The notes under the pieces are model-generated. The model saw nothing but the letters and a program-made list of their open reading frames with translations, was not told the DNA's origin and made no database searches. The translations under genes were made by a program, and so were the position numbers. Below are positions 9,275 through 18,214 of a DNA stretch of 64,000 bases, piece after piece (position 1 is the stretch's first letter; each line of letters begins with the position of its first letter). Origin of the DNA: Chryseobacterium binzhouense (GTDB lineage: Bacteria > Bacteroidota > Bacteroidia > Flavobacteriales > Weeksellaceae); contig NZ_VKOG01000002.1 of NCBI RefSeq assembly GCF_007474545.1, positions 434,001 to 498,000 of the forward strand. Reading direction: 5' to 3'.

Positions 9275-9442
9275 CCTGTACTTATCTTAAGCAGGTGACC
9301 TGTATATGATTTACGCAGGTATGAACTCCAGCTGTATGTGTATTACGCAGGTTTGATGATCGGCATGATTCTATTTTATGATGATGATCTGTATCTTATT
9401 TACACAGGTATGAATTTAAAGCTGTATTTATTTTATGCAGGT
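9275..9442. repeat. five copies of an imperfectly palindromic 22-bp motif
   Basis: Copies lie at 9275-9296, 9299-9320, 9331-9352, 9388-9409 and 9421-9442. Each has the form nCTGTAT, a variable AT-rich centre of about 7 bases, then TTAcGCAGGT. The ends CCTG and CAGG make each copy an imperfect palindrome. Spacing between copies is irregular (2, 10, 35 and 11 bases), unlike a microsatellite or CRISPR. A degenerate sixth copy may lie at about 9459-9479. Multiple protein-binding sites or a remnant structured repeat are both possible. Confidence 0.7.
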
Positions 9443-9850
9443 TGATGACTAGTATAATCCTTTTTATACAGTTTGCAGGGAAAGCTACAGCAGAGTTCAC
9501 AATACATTCCGTCAAATTAAAAAAGGGAAGAGAACCTGACATCCCCTCAAAGCTTTTTTGTTCGGAAAAACGTAGGACTTTAGACTTTGGAATTGCGTTT
9601 TGCAAAAAAGCGAAGTGGCTTTGAAAGGACATCCAACAAAACCAACCCTAAAAGCAACCGCCATCATTGCCCGGAAATCAACAACAGGATATCTTTACTG
9701 AATTACCGCCAGATAAAAATAAACATTGTAAATATTATTGAAAATGAAAAAGAGCGGATAAAAAAAATGATCCGAATTTGCAACATTTGGTGCAACAGGG
9801 GTAAACTTCACTAAATATTTTTTTAAACAATTTTGGTAGTTAAAATATTA

Positions 9851-9866
9851 ATCGTAATATTGCGAT
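9851..9866 (+). promoter_or_regulatory. putative ArsR operator upstream of arsR
   Basis: Near-perfect palindrome ATCGTAATATTGCGAT 19 bases before the arsR start codon, in the promoter region. A close match (14 of 16 bases) recurs at 10236-10251 in front of the next gene. The position fits autoregulation by the adjacent ArsR; binding is inferred. Confidence 0.55.
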
Positions 9867-9884
9867 GTATAATTTTTGATAAAA

Positions 9885-10214
9885 ATGGGAGTTACAAAAA
9901 CTGAAATATACACGGAACAGCAGAACCGTTTAGCAACTTCGCTAAAGGCATTGGCTCATCCTGCACGCATAGCTATCCTGCAATATATCATTAAACAAAA
10001 TGCCTGTATTTGTAATGACTTGGTAGAGGAATTGGGATTGGCACAAGCTACCATTTCGCAGCATTTGAAAGAACTAAAAAACATTGGTATTATCAAAGGA
10101 AATATAGAGGGAACCAGTGTATGCTACTGCATTGATGAAAATGTCTGGCAGCAGATTAAGAAGGAACTCAATACTTTCTTTGTTGACGATATAGGTATAG
10201 ATAAATGTTGCTAA
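9885..10214 (+). CDS. arsR: ArsR-family metalloregulator of the arsenic operon
   Basis: 109-residue winged-helix repressor that releases DNA on binding arsenite. The N-terminus MGVTKTEIYTEQQNRL leads into an ArsR HTH with LAHPARIAILQYI and QATISQHLKELKNIGII. Metal-binding cysteines lie in the CICNDL segment, and a second pair ends the protein (DKCC). An in-frame TTG at 9876 is possible but the ATG is preferred. It heads a plus-strand operon with the DUF6428, ArsC and ACR3 genes. Confidence 0.9.
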   Translation: MGVTKTEIYTEQQNRLATSLKALAHPARIAILQYIIKQNACICNDLVEELGLAQATISQHLKELKNIGIIKGNIEGTSVCYCIDENVWQQIKKELNTFFVDDIGIDKCC

Positions 10215-10235
10215 GCATTTATTTTAACCAAATCA

Positions 10236-10251
10236 ATCGTAATAATGCAAT
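10236..10251 (+). promoter_or_regulatory. second ArsR-like operator
   Basis: ATCGTAATAATGCAAT lies in the 59-base gap between arsR and the DUF6428 gene and matches the upstream palindrome at 14 of 16 positions. It suggests an internal, separately repressed promoter. The site is seen; its use is inferred. Confidence 0.4.
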
Positions 10252-10273
10252 ATAACAATTAAATAATGAAATT

Positions 10274-10738
10274 ATGAAACTATCAAAAATCAAAGAAATC
10301 TTACCAACATTAGAGCATGTTGAATTTCAATTAGAGAACGGAACGTTTGTTCCCGAACATTTCCACGTTACCGAAGTTGGGCAAATCAATAAAATTTTTA
10401 TTGATTGTGGTGGTGTAATCCGCAATGAAAAAGTTGTCAATTTCCAATTATGGAATGCTGACGATTACGAACATAGATTGAAGCCAACCAAACTATTAAA
10501 TATCATCAAACTATCCGAAGAAAAATTAGGTATGGAAGATGCCGAAATTGAAGTAGAATATCAAATTGATACTATCGGGAAATATGATTTGGATTTCAAC
10601 GGAAAAACATTCGTACTGAAAAGTAAAACAACAGCTTGTCTTGCTCAGGATGCTTGCGGTATTCCTGTCGAAAAGCAAAAAATAAAATTATCAGCGTTGA
10701 ATAATGCTTCCTGCACACCTAATTCAGGATGTTGTTAA
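10274..10738 (+). CDS. DUF6428 family protein of the arsenic operon
   Basis: 154 residues, soluble, no signal peptide. It starts MKLSKIKEILPTLEHVEFQL and has a His-containing segment (TFVPEHFHVTEVG), a DCGG motif, and cysteines near the C-terminus (CLAQDACG) with a terminal SGCC. This family (DUF6428) is regularly found beside arsR in Bacteroidetes; the conserved cysteines suggest arsenite or metal handling. Function is not established. Confidence 0.75.
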   Translation: MKLSKIKEILPTLEHVEFQLENGTFVPEHFHVTEVGQINKIFIDCGGVIRNEKVVNFQLWNADDYEHRLKPTKLLNIIKLSEEKLGMEDAEIEVEYQIDTIGKYDLDFNGKTFVLKSKTTACLAQDACGIPVEKQKIKLSALNNASCTPNSGCC

Positions 10739-10757
10739 ACCCTTTAAATCAATCAAA

Positions 10758-11372
10758 ATGTATAAGAATTTAGTTGAAACAATAAATAATGTTACTACTT
10801 TTCAAAACATCAGTGAAGAACGCAAAAATATATTACGACCACTGATAGATTTTGTACAGCAAAAAGTAAACAATAGTCAGGAAATAAGTATCAACTTCAT
10901 TTGTACCCACAATTCCCGAAGAAGCCATTTATCGCAGGTTTGGGCACAGGTAGCAGCAGCACACTATGTTATCCCAAAGGTACATTGTTATTCGGGTGGT
11001 ACAGAAGAAACGGCATTATTCCCGAAAGTGGCAGAAGCATTGACACATCAGGGATTAAGTATTTTCAAAATAGCAGATACCGACAATCCTGTATATGCCA
11101 TAAAGTATAGTGATAATTCTTTGCCGATTGTTGGTTTCTCCAAAAAATATGATAGCCCTTTCAATCCTGTATCAGCGTTTGCAGCTATTATGACCTGTTC
11201 ACAGGCAGACGGCGGATGCCCTTTTATTGCAGGAGCAGAAAAGAGAATACCTATCACATTTGAAGACCCTAAAATTTCAGACAATACACCGGAACAATCA
11301 AAGGTCTATGCTGATAGAAGTTTACAGATAGCAACGGAAATGTTCTATGTTTTTTCAATGATTAAAATGTAG
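10758..11372 (+). CDS. arsenate reductase-like low-molecular-weight phosphatase
   Basis: 204-residue LMW-PTP/ArsC-type protein expected to reduce arsenate to arsenite. The active-site loop is FICTHNSRRSHLSQ, a CX5R P-loop. Further cysteines (MTCSQADGGCPF) are candidates for the resolving pair. The ATG at 10758 (MYKNLVETINN) is chosen over an upstream in-frame start at 10704 that would overlap the preceding gene. It lies 3 bases ahead of the ACR3 gene. Confidence 0.85.
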   Translation: MYKNLVETINNVTTFQNISEERKNILRPLIDFVQQKVNNSQEISINFICTHNSRRSHLSQVWAQVAAAHYVIPKVHCYSGGTEETALFPKVAEALTHQGLSIFKIADTDNPVYAIKYSDNSLPIVGFSKKYDSPFNPVSAFAAIMTCSQADGGCPFIAGAEKRIPITFEDPKISDNTPEQSKVYADRSLQIATEMFYVFSMIKM

Positions 11373-11375
11373 CCG

Positions 11376-12419
11376 ATGCAACCAAAACTAAAATTCTTAG
11401 ACAGATACCTTACCTTATGGATATTCCTTGCAATGGCAGTAGGTATAGGATTGGGATATATTTTTCCCGGTATTTCAAAAATTACAAATGCGCTATCCGT
11501 AGGCACTACAAATATTCCGTTGGCAATAGGTTTAATATTGATGATGTATCCGCCATTAGCAAAGGTTGATTATTCATTATTGCCTATGGCGTTTAAGGAT
11601 AAAAAAGTAATTGGTATATCCTTATTGCTGAATTGGGTTATCGGTACAGTGCTAATGTTCGGGTTAGCCGTTTTATTTTTAAGGAATGAACCCGATTATA
11701 TGACAGGTTTGATACTGATAGGTTTGGCAAGATGTATCGCAATGGTAATCGTTTGGAGTGATTTAGCTAAAGCAAACAGAGAATATACAGCTATGTTAGT
11801 TGCATTAAACAGTATCTTCCAGATATTTACTTACAGTTTTTTAGTATGGTTATTCATCAACGTATTACCTGCAAAATTAGTATTAGCCAATTTCAATGTA
11901 AGCGTATCAATGAAAGATGTTACCGAAAGCGTATTGATATATTTAGGTATTCCTTTCTTGGCAGGTTTTTTAAGCCGATACATCCTTGTAAAATCAAAAG
12001 GTATAGAATGGTATAACCGGAAATTTGTACCCAAAATATCGCCCATTACATTGTATGCTTTACTGTTTACTATAGTATTGATGTTCAGTCTGAAAGGCGA
12101 TAAAATAGTAGAGTTGCCAATGGATGTAGTAAAAGTAGCAATACCGTTAATCATCTATTTTATACTTATGTTTTTCGTGAGCTTCTTTATCAATAAATCT
12201 CTTAAAGTTCCTTACGATAAAAACGCATCCATCGCATTTACAGCCACAGGAAACAATTTTGAATTGGCAATAGCCGTAGCAATATCGGTTTTCGGTATTC
12301 ATTCGCCACAGGCATTTGTGGGCGTTATCGGCCCATTGGTGGAAGTTCCTGTACTGATATTATTGGTACGTGCAAGTTTGTGGCTAAAGAAGAAATATTA
12401 TGACCAAAATGCTCATTGA
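11376..12419 (+). CDS. arsB: ACR3-family arsenite efflux transporter
   Basis: 347-residue inner-membrane transporter that exports arsenite. About ten hydrophobic helices are visible, starting [17 protein letters not shown]. The ACR3 signature [16 protein letters not shown] contains the conserved Cys, and [13 protein letters not shown] follows. It is the last gene of the ars operon. The symbol is used in the broad sense; the sequence is ACR3-type rather than E. coli ArsB-type. Confidence 0.92.
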   Translation: MQPKLKFLDRYLTLWIFLAMAVGIGLGYIFPGISKITNALSVGTTNIPLAIGLILMMYPPLAKVDYSLLPMAFKDKKVIGISLLLNWVIGTVLMFGLAVLFLRNEPDYMTGLILIGLARCIAMVIVWSDLAKANREYTAMLVALNSIFQIFTYSFLVWLFINVLPAKLVLANFNVSVSMKDVTESVLIYLGIPFLAGFLSRYILVKSKGIEWYNRKFVPKISPITLYALLFTIVLMFSLKGDKIVELPMDVVKVAIPLIIYFILMFFVSFFINKSLKVPYDKNASIAFTATGNNFELAIAVAISVFGIHSPQAFVGVIGPLVEVPVLILLVRASLWLKKKYYDQNAH

Positions 12420-12634
12420 TGCTTTGAATAAAGAAATGATATAAAGAAAGTCAGCAAACTACTTGACCAGTTTTTCATTTGGCAGATATAAATTTAAGCA
12501 ATATTAAAAATGAAGAATTGGACAACGCAGTGGATAAATACATCAATTGACAACTGTTCTACAATTACAAGAAAATATTAATTGTAATTTTATAGAGCTT
12601 ATTTTAAGCTAATTTCAAATAAAGCACAAAATAT
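12420..12634 (+). other. short intergenic stretch with possible decayed frame
   Basis: Broken open frames follow the ACR3 gene (for example VSKLLDQF in one frame, then HLADINLSNIKNEELDNAV in another at about 12475-12550), suggesting a frameshifted remnant; confidence is low. The 3' part holds an inverted repeat AATTACAA/TTGTAATT (12563-12570 and 12582-12589) that could be an operator for the downstream regulator. Confidence 0.3.
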
Positions 12635-13198
12635 ATGACAACACTCTTTATAAAAAATATGGTTTGCAACCGTTGTATTATGGTAGTGCAGAATGAATTG
12701 GAGAAGCTTGGATTGACTGTGAAAAATATAAAGCTGGGAGAAGTTACCTTGGATAAAGAATTAGCTGAAAACGTTAAAACCAATTTAGTGCAAGCACTGA
12801 CTGTATTAGGTTTTGAATTAATAGATGATAAAAAAAGCCGAATTATAGAAAAAATAAAAAATATTATTATTGACCTCGTTCATCATCAGGATGGCGAAAC
12901 AAAATACAATTTGTCGGATGTTTTAAATAGCAAGATACACCACGACTATAATTATCTCTCTAATTTATTTTCAGAAATTGAAGGCACTACTATCGAAAAA
13001 TATTTTATTGCCCAAAAAATAGAGAAGGTAAAAGAATTATTGGTATATGATGAACTATCTTTGAGTGAAATTGCTTTCCGTTTAAATTACTCAAGTGTAG
13101 CCTATTTAAGCAACCAATTCAAAAAGGTAACAGGACTTACCCCAAGTTATTTCAAGCGAATACGAGAGGATAAAAGAAAACCTTTGGATAAGGTCTAA
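12635..13198 (+). CDS. AraC-type regulator with N-terminal HMA-like metal-binding domain
   Basis: 187 residues. Residues 1-65 resemble a heavy-metal-associated fold with a CXXC metal site (KNMVCNRCIMVV). Residues about 80-185 carry an AraC/XylS DNA-binding domain, with LSLSEIAFRLNYSSVAYLS and the FKKVTGLTPSYFK helix. It sits 83 bases upstream of the copper ATPase and probably senses copper directly and controls the following genes. The combination is a common Bacteroidetes arrangement; regulation of this operon is inferred. Confidence 0.85.
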   Translation: MTTLFIKNMVCNRCIMVVQNELEKLGLTVKNIKLGEVTLDKELAENVKTNLVQALTVLGFELIDDKKSRIIEKIKNIIIDLVHHQDGETKYNLSDVLNSKIHHDYNYLSNLFSEIEGTTIEKYFIAQKIEKVKELLVYDELSLSEIAFRLNYSSVAYLSNQFKKVTGLTPSYFKRIREDKRKPLDKV

Positions 13199-13281
13199 GT
13201 AAATCTTACAAATCATTCCCAAAATTCCACAACGAAAAAATGGAAACAATACGGAACTTTGTATCATAAAACTCATACAAA

Positions 13282-15822
13282 ATGGTACACAAATATCAAG
13301 TAACAGGTATGACCTGTGGAGGTTGCGAAGCAAAGGTGAAATCAGCTTTATTAAAGGTTGAAAATGTGACAAATGTTGAAGTTTCAAAAGATGAAAACTC
13401 AGCTACCCTGACAATGGATAAACACATTCCAACTACACAATTGCAAAAAGCATTAACCGCTGTTGGAAAATATACCATAGAAATGAGCAATAACAAAAGC
13501 CCACAACATACCACGACAAATGAACCAGTGGCAAAATCCTGCTGCTCTGCTCATTCTCACGATGATAAAAAAACAATCGAAGTGACTAGCAATATAAAAG
13601 GCAAATACTATTGTCCAATGCATTGTGAAGGCGATAAAACTTATGATAAAGCTGGCGATTGCCCTGTTTGTGGAATGCATTTGGTAAAAGAAGCAGAATT
13701 GAATGTAAAGAAAACGATGTACACCTGCCCAATGCATCCCGAAGTTATTCAAGATAGTCCGGGTTCATGTCCTATATGCGGAATGGATTTAGTACCCATG
13801 GAACCAAGCGATTCCGAAGAAAAAAAAACCTATCTGGATTTGCTTAAAAAAATGAAAATTGCAACCCTCTTTACGGTGCCAATTTTTATTATTGCCATGA
13901 TGGAAATGGTACATAACAATCCGTTATTTCAAATAAGGGACAGCAACATGTGGAACTGGGTGCAATTTCTGTTTTCAATTCCTGTTGTTTTCTATGCTGG
14001 TTGGATGTTTTTTGTACGAGCTTGGAAATCCATAATCACTTGGAATCTAAATATGTTTACCCTTATCGGAATAGGAACTGGAGTTGCATTTTTGTTTAGT
14101 ATTGTAGGAATGCTGATTCCGAATATCTTTCCGGAAGAATTTAAAACCGAACACGGAACCATTCATCTTTATTTTGAAGCAGCAACAGTAATCATTACAC
14201 TGGTCTTGTTGGGACAATTGTTAGAAGCAAGAGCACATAGCCAAACCAGTGGAGCTATAAAAGCGTTATTACAATTAGCACCAACCGAAGCTACTTTGAT
14301 TGGTGAAGGGGGCGATAAAGTGATTTCCATTCATGATATTAAGAAAGGTGATTTATTACGCGTAAAACCAGGAGATAAAATTCCAGTTGACGGAAAAATA
14401 ACCGATGGTGAAAGCAGTATTGATGAAGCAATGATTACAGGAGAACCAATTCCCGTTGACAAAAAGAAAGACGATAATGTAATTTCGGGAACAATCAACG
14501 GGAACAAATCATTTGTAATGATGGCCGAAAAAGTAGGTTCTGAAACATTACTTTCTCAAATTGTACAAATGGTTAACGATGCTTCTCGTTCAAGAGCACC
14601 CATTCAAAAATTAGCCGATAGTATTTCTAAATATTTTGTACCCATTGTAGTAATCATTTCAGTAATTACCTTTTTTGTTTGGGCACTATTTGGTCCAGAA
14701 CCAGCGAAGGTTTATGGATTTATAAATGCCATTGCAGTTTTAATCATAGCTTGTCCTTGTGCTTTAGGTTTAGCCACGCCGATGTCTGTGATGGTGGGTG
14801 TGGGCAAAGGAGCACAATCTGGAGTATTAATTAAAAATGCCGAAGCCTTAGAAAATATGAATAAGGTGGATGTTTTAATAACAGATAAAACAGGAACGCT
14901 AACTGAGGGAAAACCTTCTGTAGAAAAAATTTACGCATCAACTAATAACGAGGATGATTTATTGCAAAATATAGCTTCCTTAAACCAATACAGTGAACAT
15001 CCATTGGCACAAGCAGTAGTCAATTATGCCAAAACAAAATCTATTTCATTAATTGGAGTCAAAGATTTTGAAAATGTTACAGGAAAAGGAGTTACAGGAA
15101 CGGTTACCAATAGAAAAGTAGCATTAGGCAATAAAAAACTAATGGAACAGGTTAAGGCAACTATTTCTGACGATTTAGAAACCAAAATTATTGCAGAACA
15201 AAAACTTGGTAAAACGGTTTCTTACATTGCTGTTGATGATGTTACAGTTGGTTTTGTTTCAATTACCGATGCGATAAAAACTTCGAGTGCAGCAGCGATA
15301 AAAGAACTAATGCTCCAAGGTGTAGAAGTAATTATGCTTACTGGCGACAATGTTAATACAGCCAAAGCAGTAGCGGATGAATTAGGTTTATCTTCCTATA
15401 AAGCAGGATGCTTACCCGAAGATAAACTCAACGAAATTAAACGTTTACAAGCAGAAGGGAAAATTGTAGCTATGGCTGGTGATGGTATAAATGATGCTCC
15501 GGCATTAGCACAAGCCAATATCGGAATAGCTATGGGAACTGGAACTGATGTAGCCATAGAAAGTGCCAAAATAACTTTAGTAAAAGGCGATTTATTAGGT
15601 ATCGTTAAAGCAAAAAATTTGAGCCATGCTGTTATGAAAAACATCAAGCAAAATTTATTCTTTGCCTTTTTCTACAATGTGCTTGGTGTTCCAATTGCAG
15701 CAGGTATTTTATATCCGTTTTTCGGAATTTTATTATCTCCAATGATTGCAGCTTTAGCAATGTCTTTAAGTTCTGTATCGGTAATCGTAAATGCATTGCG
15801 ATTACGCAGTTTTAAACTTTAA
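13282..15822 (+). CDS. copA: copper-exporting P1B-type ATPase
   Basis: 846-residue inner-membrane pump. N-terminal HMA domain with GMTCGGCEAKV (residues about 10-20), then a Cys/His linker, then two heavy-metal-binding zinc-ribbon-like repeats (YYCPMHCEGD and YTCPMHPEVI, each ending CGMxLV). The P-type core follows: TGEP, CPC motif in IACPCALGLATP, phosphorylation site DKTGTLTEG, SEHPLAQ and GDGINDAPAL. Copper specificity follows from the CPC motif and neighbours. Confidence 0.94.
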   Translation: MVHKYQVTGMTCGGCEAKVKSALLKVENVTNVEVSKDENSATLTMDKHIPTTQLQKALTAVGKYTIEMSNNKSPQHTTTNEPVAKSCCSAHSHDDKKTIEVTSNIKGKYYCPMHCEGDKTYDKAGDCPVCGMHLVKEAELNVKKTMYTCPMHPEVIQDSPGSCPICGMDLVPMEPSDSEEKKTYLDLLKKMKIATLFTVPIFIIAMMEMVHNNPLFQIRDSNMWNWVQFLFSIPVVFYAGWMFFVRAWKSIITWNLNMFTLIGIGTGVAFLFSIVGMLIPNIFPEEFKTEHGTIHLYFEAATVIITLVLLGQLLEARAHSQTSGAIKALLQLAPTEATLIGEGGDKVISIHDIKKGDLLRVKPGDKIPVDGKITDGESSIDEAMITGEPIPVDKKKDDNVISGTINGNKSFVMMAEKVGSETLLSQIVQMVNDASRSRAPIQKLADSISKYFVPIVVIISVITFFVWALFGPEPAKVYGFINAIAVLIIACPCALGLATPMSVMVGVGKGAQSGVLIKNAEALENMNKVDVLITDKTGTLTEGKPSVEKIYASTNNEDDLLQNIASLNQYSEHPLAQAVVNYAKTKSISLIGVKDFENVTGKGVTGTVTNRKVALGNKKLMEQVKATISDDLETKIIAEQKLGKTVSYIAVDDVTVGFVSITDAIKTSSAAAIKELMLQGVEVIMLTGDNVNTAKAVADELGLSSYKAGCLPEDKLNEIKRLQAEGKIVAMAGDGINDAPALAQANIGIAMGTGTDVAIESAKITLVKGDLLGIVKAKNLSHAVMKNIKQNLFFAFFYNVLGVPIAAGILYPFFGILLSPMIAALAMSLSSVSVIVNALRLRSFKL

Positions 15823-15843
15823 ATGAATTATTCAATAAACAAA

Positions 15844-16106
15844 ATGGAAAAGAATAATCAAGACTTACGATTCAAAACAAATATTAACTGTGGTGGATGT
15901 GTAGCATCTGTAAAACCTCATTTGGATAATACCATGGTATAATATGCCATTGGGAAGTAGATACAACTAAAGACAAGGTGCTTACCGTAAAATCAGAAGG
16001 AATTACACAAGAACAGGTAATTGAAACTGTACAGAAAGCAGGTTTTAAGATAGAACCATTAAACAAAGATAATTTCCTTATCCTAATAACCTGTTTAGTT
16101 ATTTAA
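15844..16106 (+). pseudogene. frameshifted copZ-like HMA protein
   Basis: Starts MEKNNQDLRFKTNINCGGCV, an HMA metal-binding CXXC, 21 bases after copA. It stops at TAA 15940-15942 after 32 codons. The rest of an HMA fold continues in another frame: HWEVDTTKDKVLTVKSEG and QVIETVQKAGFKIEPL to a stop at 16104-16106. An indel around 15935-15950 best explains this. Intact relatives are small cytosolic copper chaperones partnered with CopA. Confidence 0.75.
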
Positions 16107-16258
16107 CTTATAACAAACACTTTAGGTAATTAACTGTATATTTATTTTAATAAGCATAAAAAGGACTATGCAGACTAGTGATTTAGATATTTTATCTATA
16201 ATTCTGTGTTTGCAGTTCACGAAAGTGCAAAATATAGCAATTAAAAGAAATAATTTCA

Positions 16259-16266
16259 TAATTTTG
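16259..16266 (+). promoter_or_regulatory. putative Bacteroidetes -7 box
   Basis: TAATTTTG matches TAnnTTTG and lies only 2 bases before the GTG and 5 bases before the TTG candidate starts of the next gene. No clear -33 TTG is seen at the expected distance. It implies a very short or absent leader. Confidence 0.4.
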
Positions 16267-16268
16267 TA

Positions 16269-16661
16269 GTGTTGAAAAATTTGAGTAAACATATCAGCTT
16301 TGTCATCTTACTATGTTTGGGCTTTTTCCTAATGCCAAGCATAAGCTATGCTTGTGCAAAAAAAACAACTAAGACAGAGCAAAAGTCCTGCTCAAAAGAT
16401 CAATCTGCAAAAGCAGAACATAAAAGCAGTTGCAAGGACAAGTCCTGTAAAAAATGCAAAAATGGTCACGACTGCGACGGCAATTGTAAGCACAGTTCAT
16501 GTGGATGTATCACTTCTTCATCTTCTGTAAGCTTACCAATACCAATAGATTTAAAAACAGCTAACCCTTTTGCTGAAATTAAAAAGCAAAAATTCGGTTT
16601 CAAAGAAGCCTACTATTCTTCAGGCTACTCTTCCATTTGGCAACCACCTAAAATAAGCTAA
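16269..16661 (+). CDS. Cys/Lys-rich secreted metal-associated protein
   Basis: About 130 residues with an N-terminal signal peptide (FVILLCLGFFLMPSISYACA). The mature N-terminal half is rich in Cys, Lys and His (KSSCKDKSCKKCKNGHDC, KHSSCGC), consistent with metal binding in the periplasm. The C-terminal 45 residues lack cysteines. No ATG is available; GTG 16269, TTG 16272 and TTG 16284 are candidate starts. No named family recognised. It lies between copper genes. Confidence 0.6.
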   Translation: MLKNLSKHISFVILLCLGFFLMPSISYACAKKTTKTEQKSCSKDQSAKAEHKSSCKDKSCKKCKNGHDCDGNCKHSSCGCITSSSSVSLPIPIDLKTANPFAEIKKQKFGFKEAYYSSGYSSIWQPPKIS

Positions 16662-16756
16662 AACGATGGCTTGTTAGCCATACGTGTGCCTTGTCGAAAG
16701 CTGAATCCAGTTTTCGCAAACTCTTCGTATATCTTATTAAATTAAAAAAAATAAAA

Positions 16757-17641
16757 ATGAAATCAATATCAAAAATATTGATGGTAATCATCGTATTACT
16801 ATCAGCCGTAAACAGTTTTGCACAAATCAAAAATGCAAAAACAGAAACTGTAAAAATATATGGCAACTGCGAAATGTGTAAAACAACCATCGAAAAAGCA
16901 GGAAATTTAAAAAATGTAGCCACGGTAGATTGGAATAAAGATACCAAGATTGCTACACTCAACTATGATGGTAAAAAAACAAATCAGGACGAAATATTGA
17001 AACGCATTGCCTTAGCAGGTTATGACAGTGAGAAATTTTTGGCTCCAGATGATGTATATGCAAAATTATCCGACTGTTGCCAGTATAAAAGGGAACTAAA
17101 ACCAGTTGCAAAAACCAGAGATGCAGGTATGGATATGAAAAATGAACACGCCAACCATAACCAAAGCGATATAGCTCAAAAAAATACCACTGAAACACAA
17201 AATGTACCGCAATTAAAAGCCGTTTTCAATAACTATTTTTCAGTGAAAGATGCGTTGGTAAAAACTGATGCAGGTACTTCTTCCGCAAAAGCTACCGAAT
17301 TGGTAAAAGCCATTAAAGCAGTAGAAATGACAAAACTTTCCAACGAAGAACATACCGTTTGGATGAAAGTAATGAAAGATTTAACTGCTAATGCAGAAAA
17401 AATTGCTATAGCAAAAGATGTTACCAAACAAAGAGAAATTTTCGCTTTACTGGCTAATAATATGTACGAATTAGCCAAAGTTTCAAAACAAGAAACACCT
17501 GTTTATTATCAACATTGCCCAATGTACAATAATGGTAAAGGAGCAAATTGGCTAAGCAAAGAAGAAGCAATTAAAAACCCGTATTACGGCTCCAAAATGC
17601 TTACTTGCGGTAGCGTACAGGAAACTATTAATAACAAATAA
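16757..17641 (+). CDS. periplasmic HMA-DUF3347 fusion protein
   Basis: 294 residues with a signal peptide (SKILMVIIVLLSAVNSFAQ). Residues about 25-95 are an HMA-like domain with the metal site in YGNCEMCKTTIEKAG. A His/Met-rich linker (MDMKNEHANHNQ) leads to a DUF3347 domain ending HCPMYNNGKGANWLS and NPYYGSKMLTCGSV, the latter also found in the gene at 18215. ATG 16757 is chosen because it places the signal peptide at the N-terminus. Likely periplasmic copper carrier or sensor. Confidence 0.82.
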   Translation: MKSISKILMVIIVLLSAVNSFAQIKNAKTETVKIYGNCEMCKTTIEKAGNLKNVATVDWNKDTKIATLNYDGKKTNQDEILKRIALAGYDSEKFLAPDDVYAKLSDCCQYKRELKPVAKTRDAGMDMKNEHANHNQSDIAQKNTTETQNVPQLKAVFNNYFSVKDALVKTDAGTSSAKATELVKAIKAVEMTKLSNEEHTVWMKVMKDLTANAEKIAIAKDVTKQREIFALLANNMYELAKVSKQETPVYYQHCPMYNNGKGANWLSKEEAIKNPYYGSKMLTCGSVQETINNK

Positions 17642-17653
17642 AACGCTATTGTT

Positions 17654-18175
17654 ATGGAAAGTATGGAAAACCAACACGAAATGCAACATAACCATAAGAA
17701 TGAAAAGCATAATACTAATCACTCTTTAGCAATGTACAAACGCTTTGCTGTAATGGCTGTTGCTATGTTCATAGCTATGTACTTCATTATGTATGCTATG
17801 ATTGACGGCTTACAGAACCTTATCCTGAACATCAATAATTTGTATATGACTTTGCTGATGGTTTCTGCAATGTTGATTATAGAACTATTGATAATGAAAG
17901 GAATGTATGAAAGCAAAAAAATCAACTGGGCAATCATAACGGTTTCCCTTGCGATTGGTATCTTTTCTTGGTTTGGTATTCGGGAGCAATTATTTGTGGG
18001 AAATAAAGAGTTTGTAAAAGGTATGATACCGCATCACGCAGCAGCAGTATTGATGTCTGAAAAAGCTAAGCTTACCGACCCCGAATTGATACAGTTACAA
18101 AAAAACATACTGGAAACACAGGCACAAGAAATCGAATTTATGAAGCGTAAGCTAAATGAATTTGAAAACAAATAA
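17654..18175 (+). CDS. DUF305 family membrane protein
   Basis: 173 residues. The N-terminus is His-rich (NQHEMQHNHKNEKHNTNHS), followed by three hydrophobic helices (about residues 28-50, 58-78 and 90-110). A short DUF305-type region follows with VKGMIPHHAAAVLMSEKA. The HH motif and Met/His content suggest copper binding at the periplasmic face. It lies 12 bases after the HMA-DUF3347 gene. Confidence 0.78.
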   Translation: MESMENQHEMQHNHKNEKHNTNHSLAMYKRFAVMAVAMFIAMYFIMYAMIDGLQNLILNINNLYMTLLMVSAMLIIELLIMKGMYESKKINWAIITVSLAIGIFSWFGIREQLFVGNKEFVKGMIPHHAAAVLMSEKAKLTDPELIQLQKNILETQAQEIEFMKRKLNEFENK

Positions 18176-18214
18176 ATAAGACAAATTTCTTCAATAATAT
18201 CAAAAATAAATAAA

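Larger units (their letters stand above)
8804..9884. other. long non-coding region between conjugation module and metal cargo
   Basis: About 1.08 kb with no convincing gene. It contains the 22-bp motif array at 9275-9442 and, at 9842-9887, the arsR promoter and operator. A 60-codon open frame at 9442-9624 and an overlapping one at 9587-9814 are read as a decayed or non-coding stretch: neither has a clear ribosome-binding site and the open frames switch into each other. The region marks the change from minus-strand tra genes to plus-strand cargo and may be an insertion boundary. Confidence 0.5.

Noticed and set aside
9275-9442. CRISPR array
   Set aside because: Repeats are divergent and spacing is irregular (2-35 bases); no cas genes are present.
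9442-9814. Open frames of 60 and 75 codons in the gene-free region before arsR
   Set aside because: They overlap in different phases, have no clear ribosome-binding site and no recognisable domain. They are treated as non-coding or decayed.
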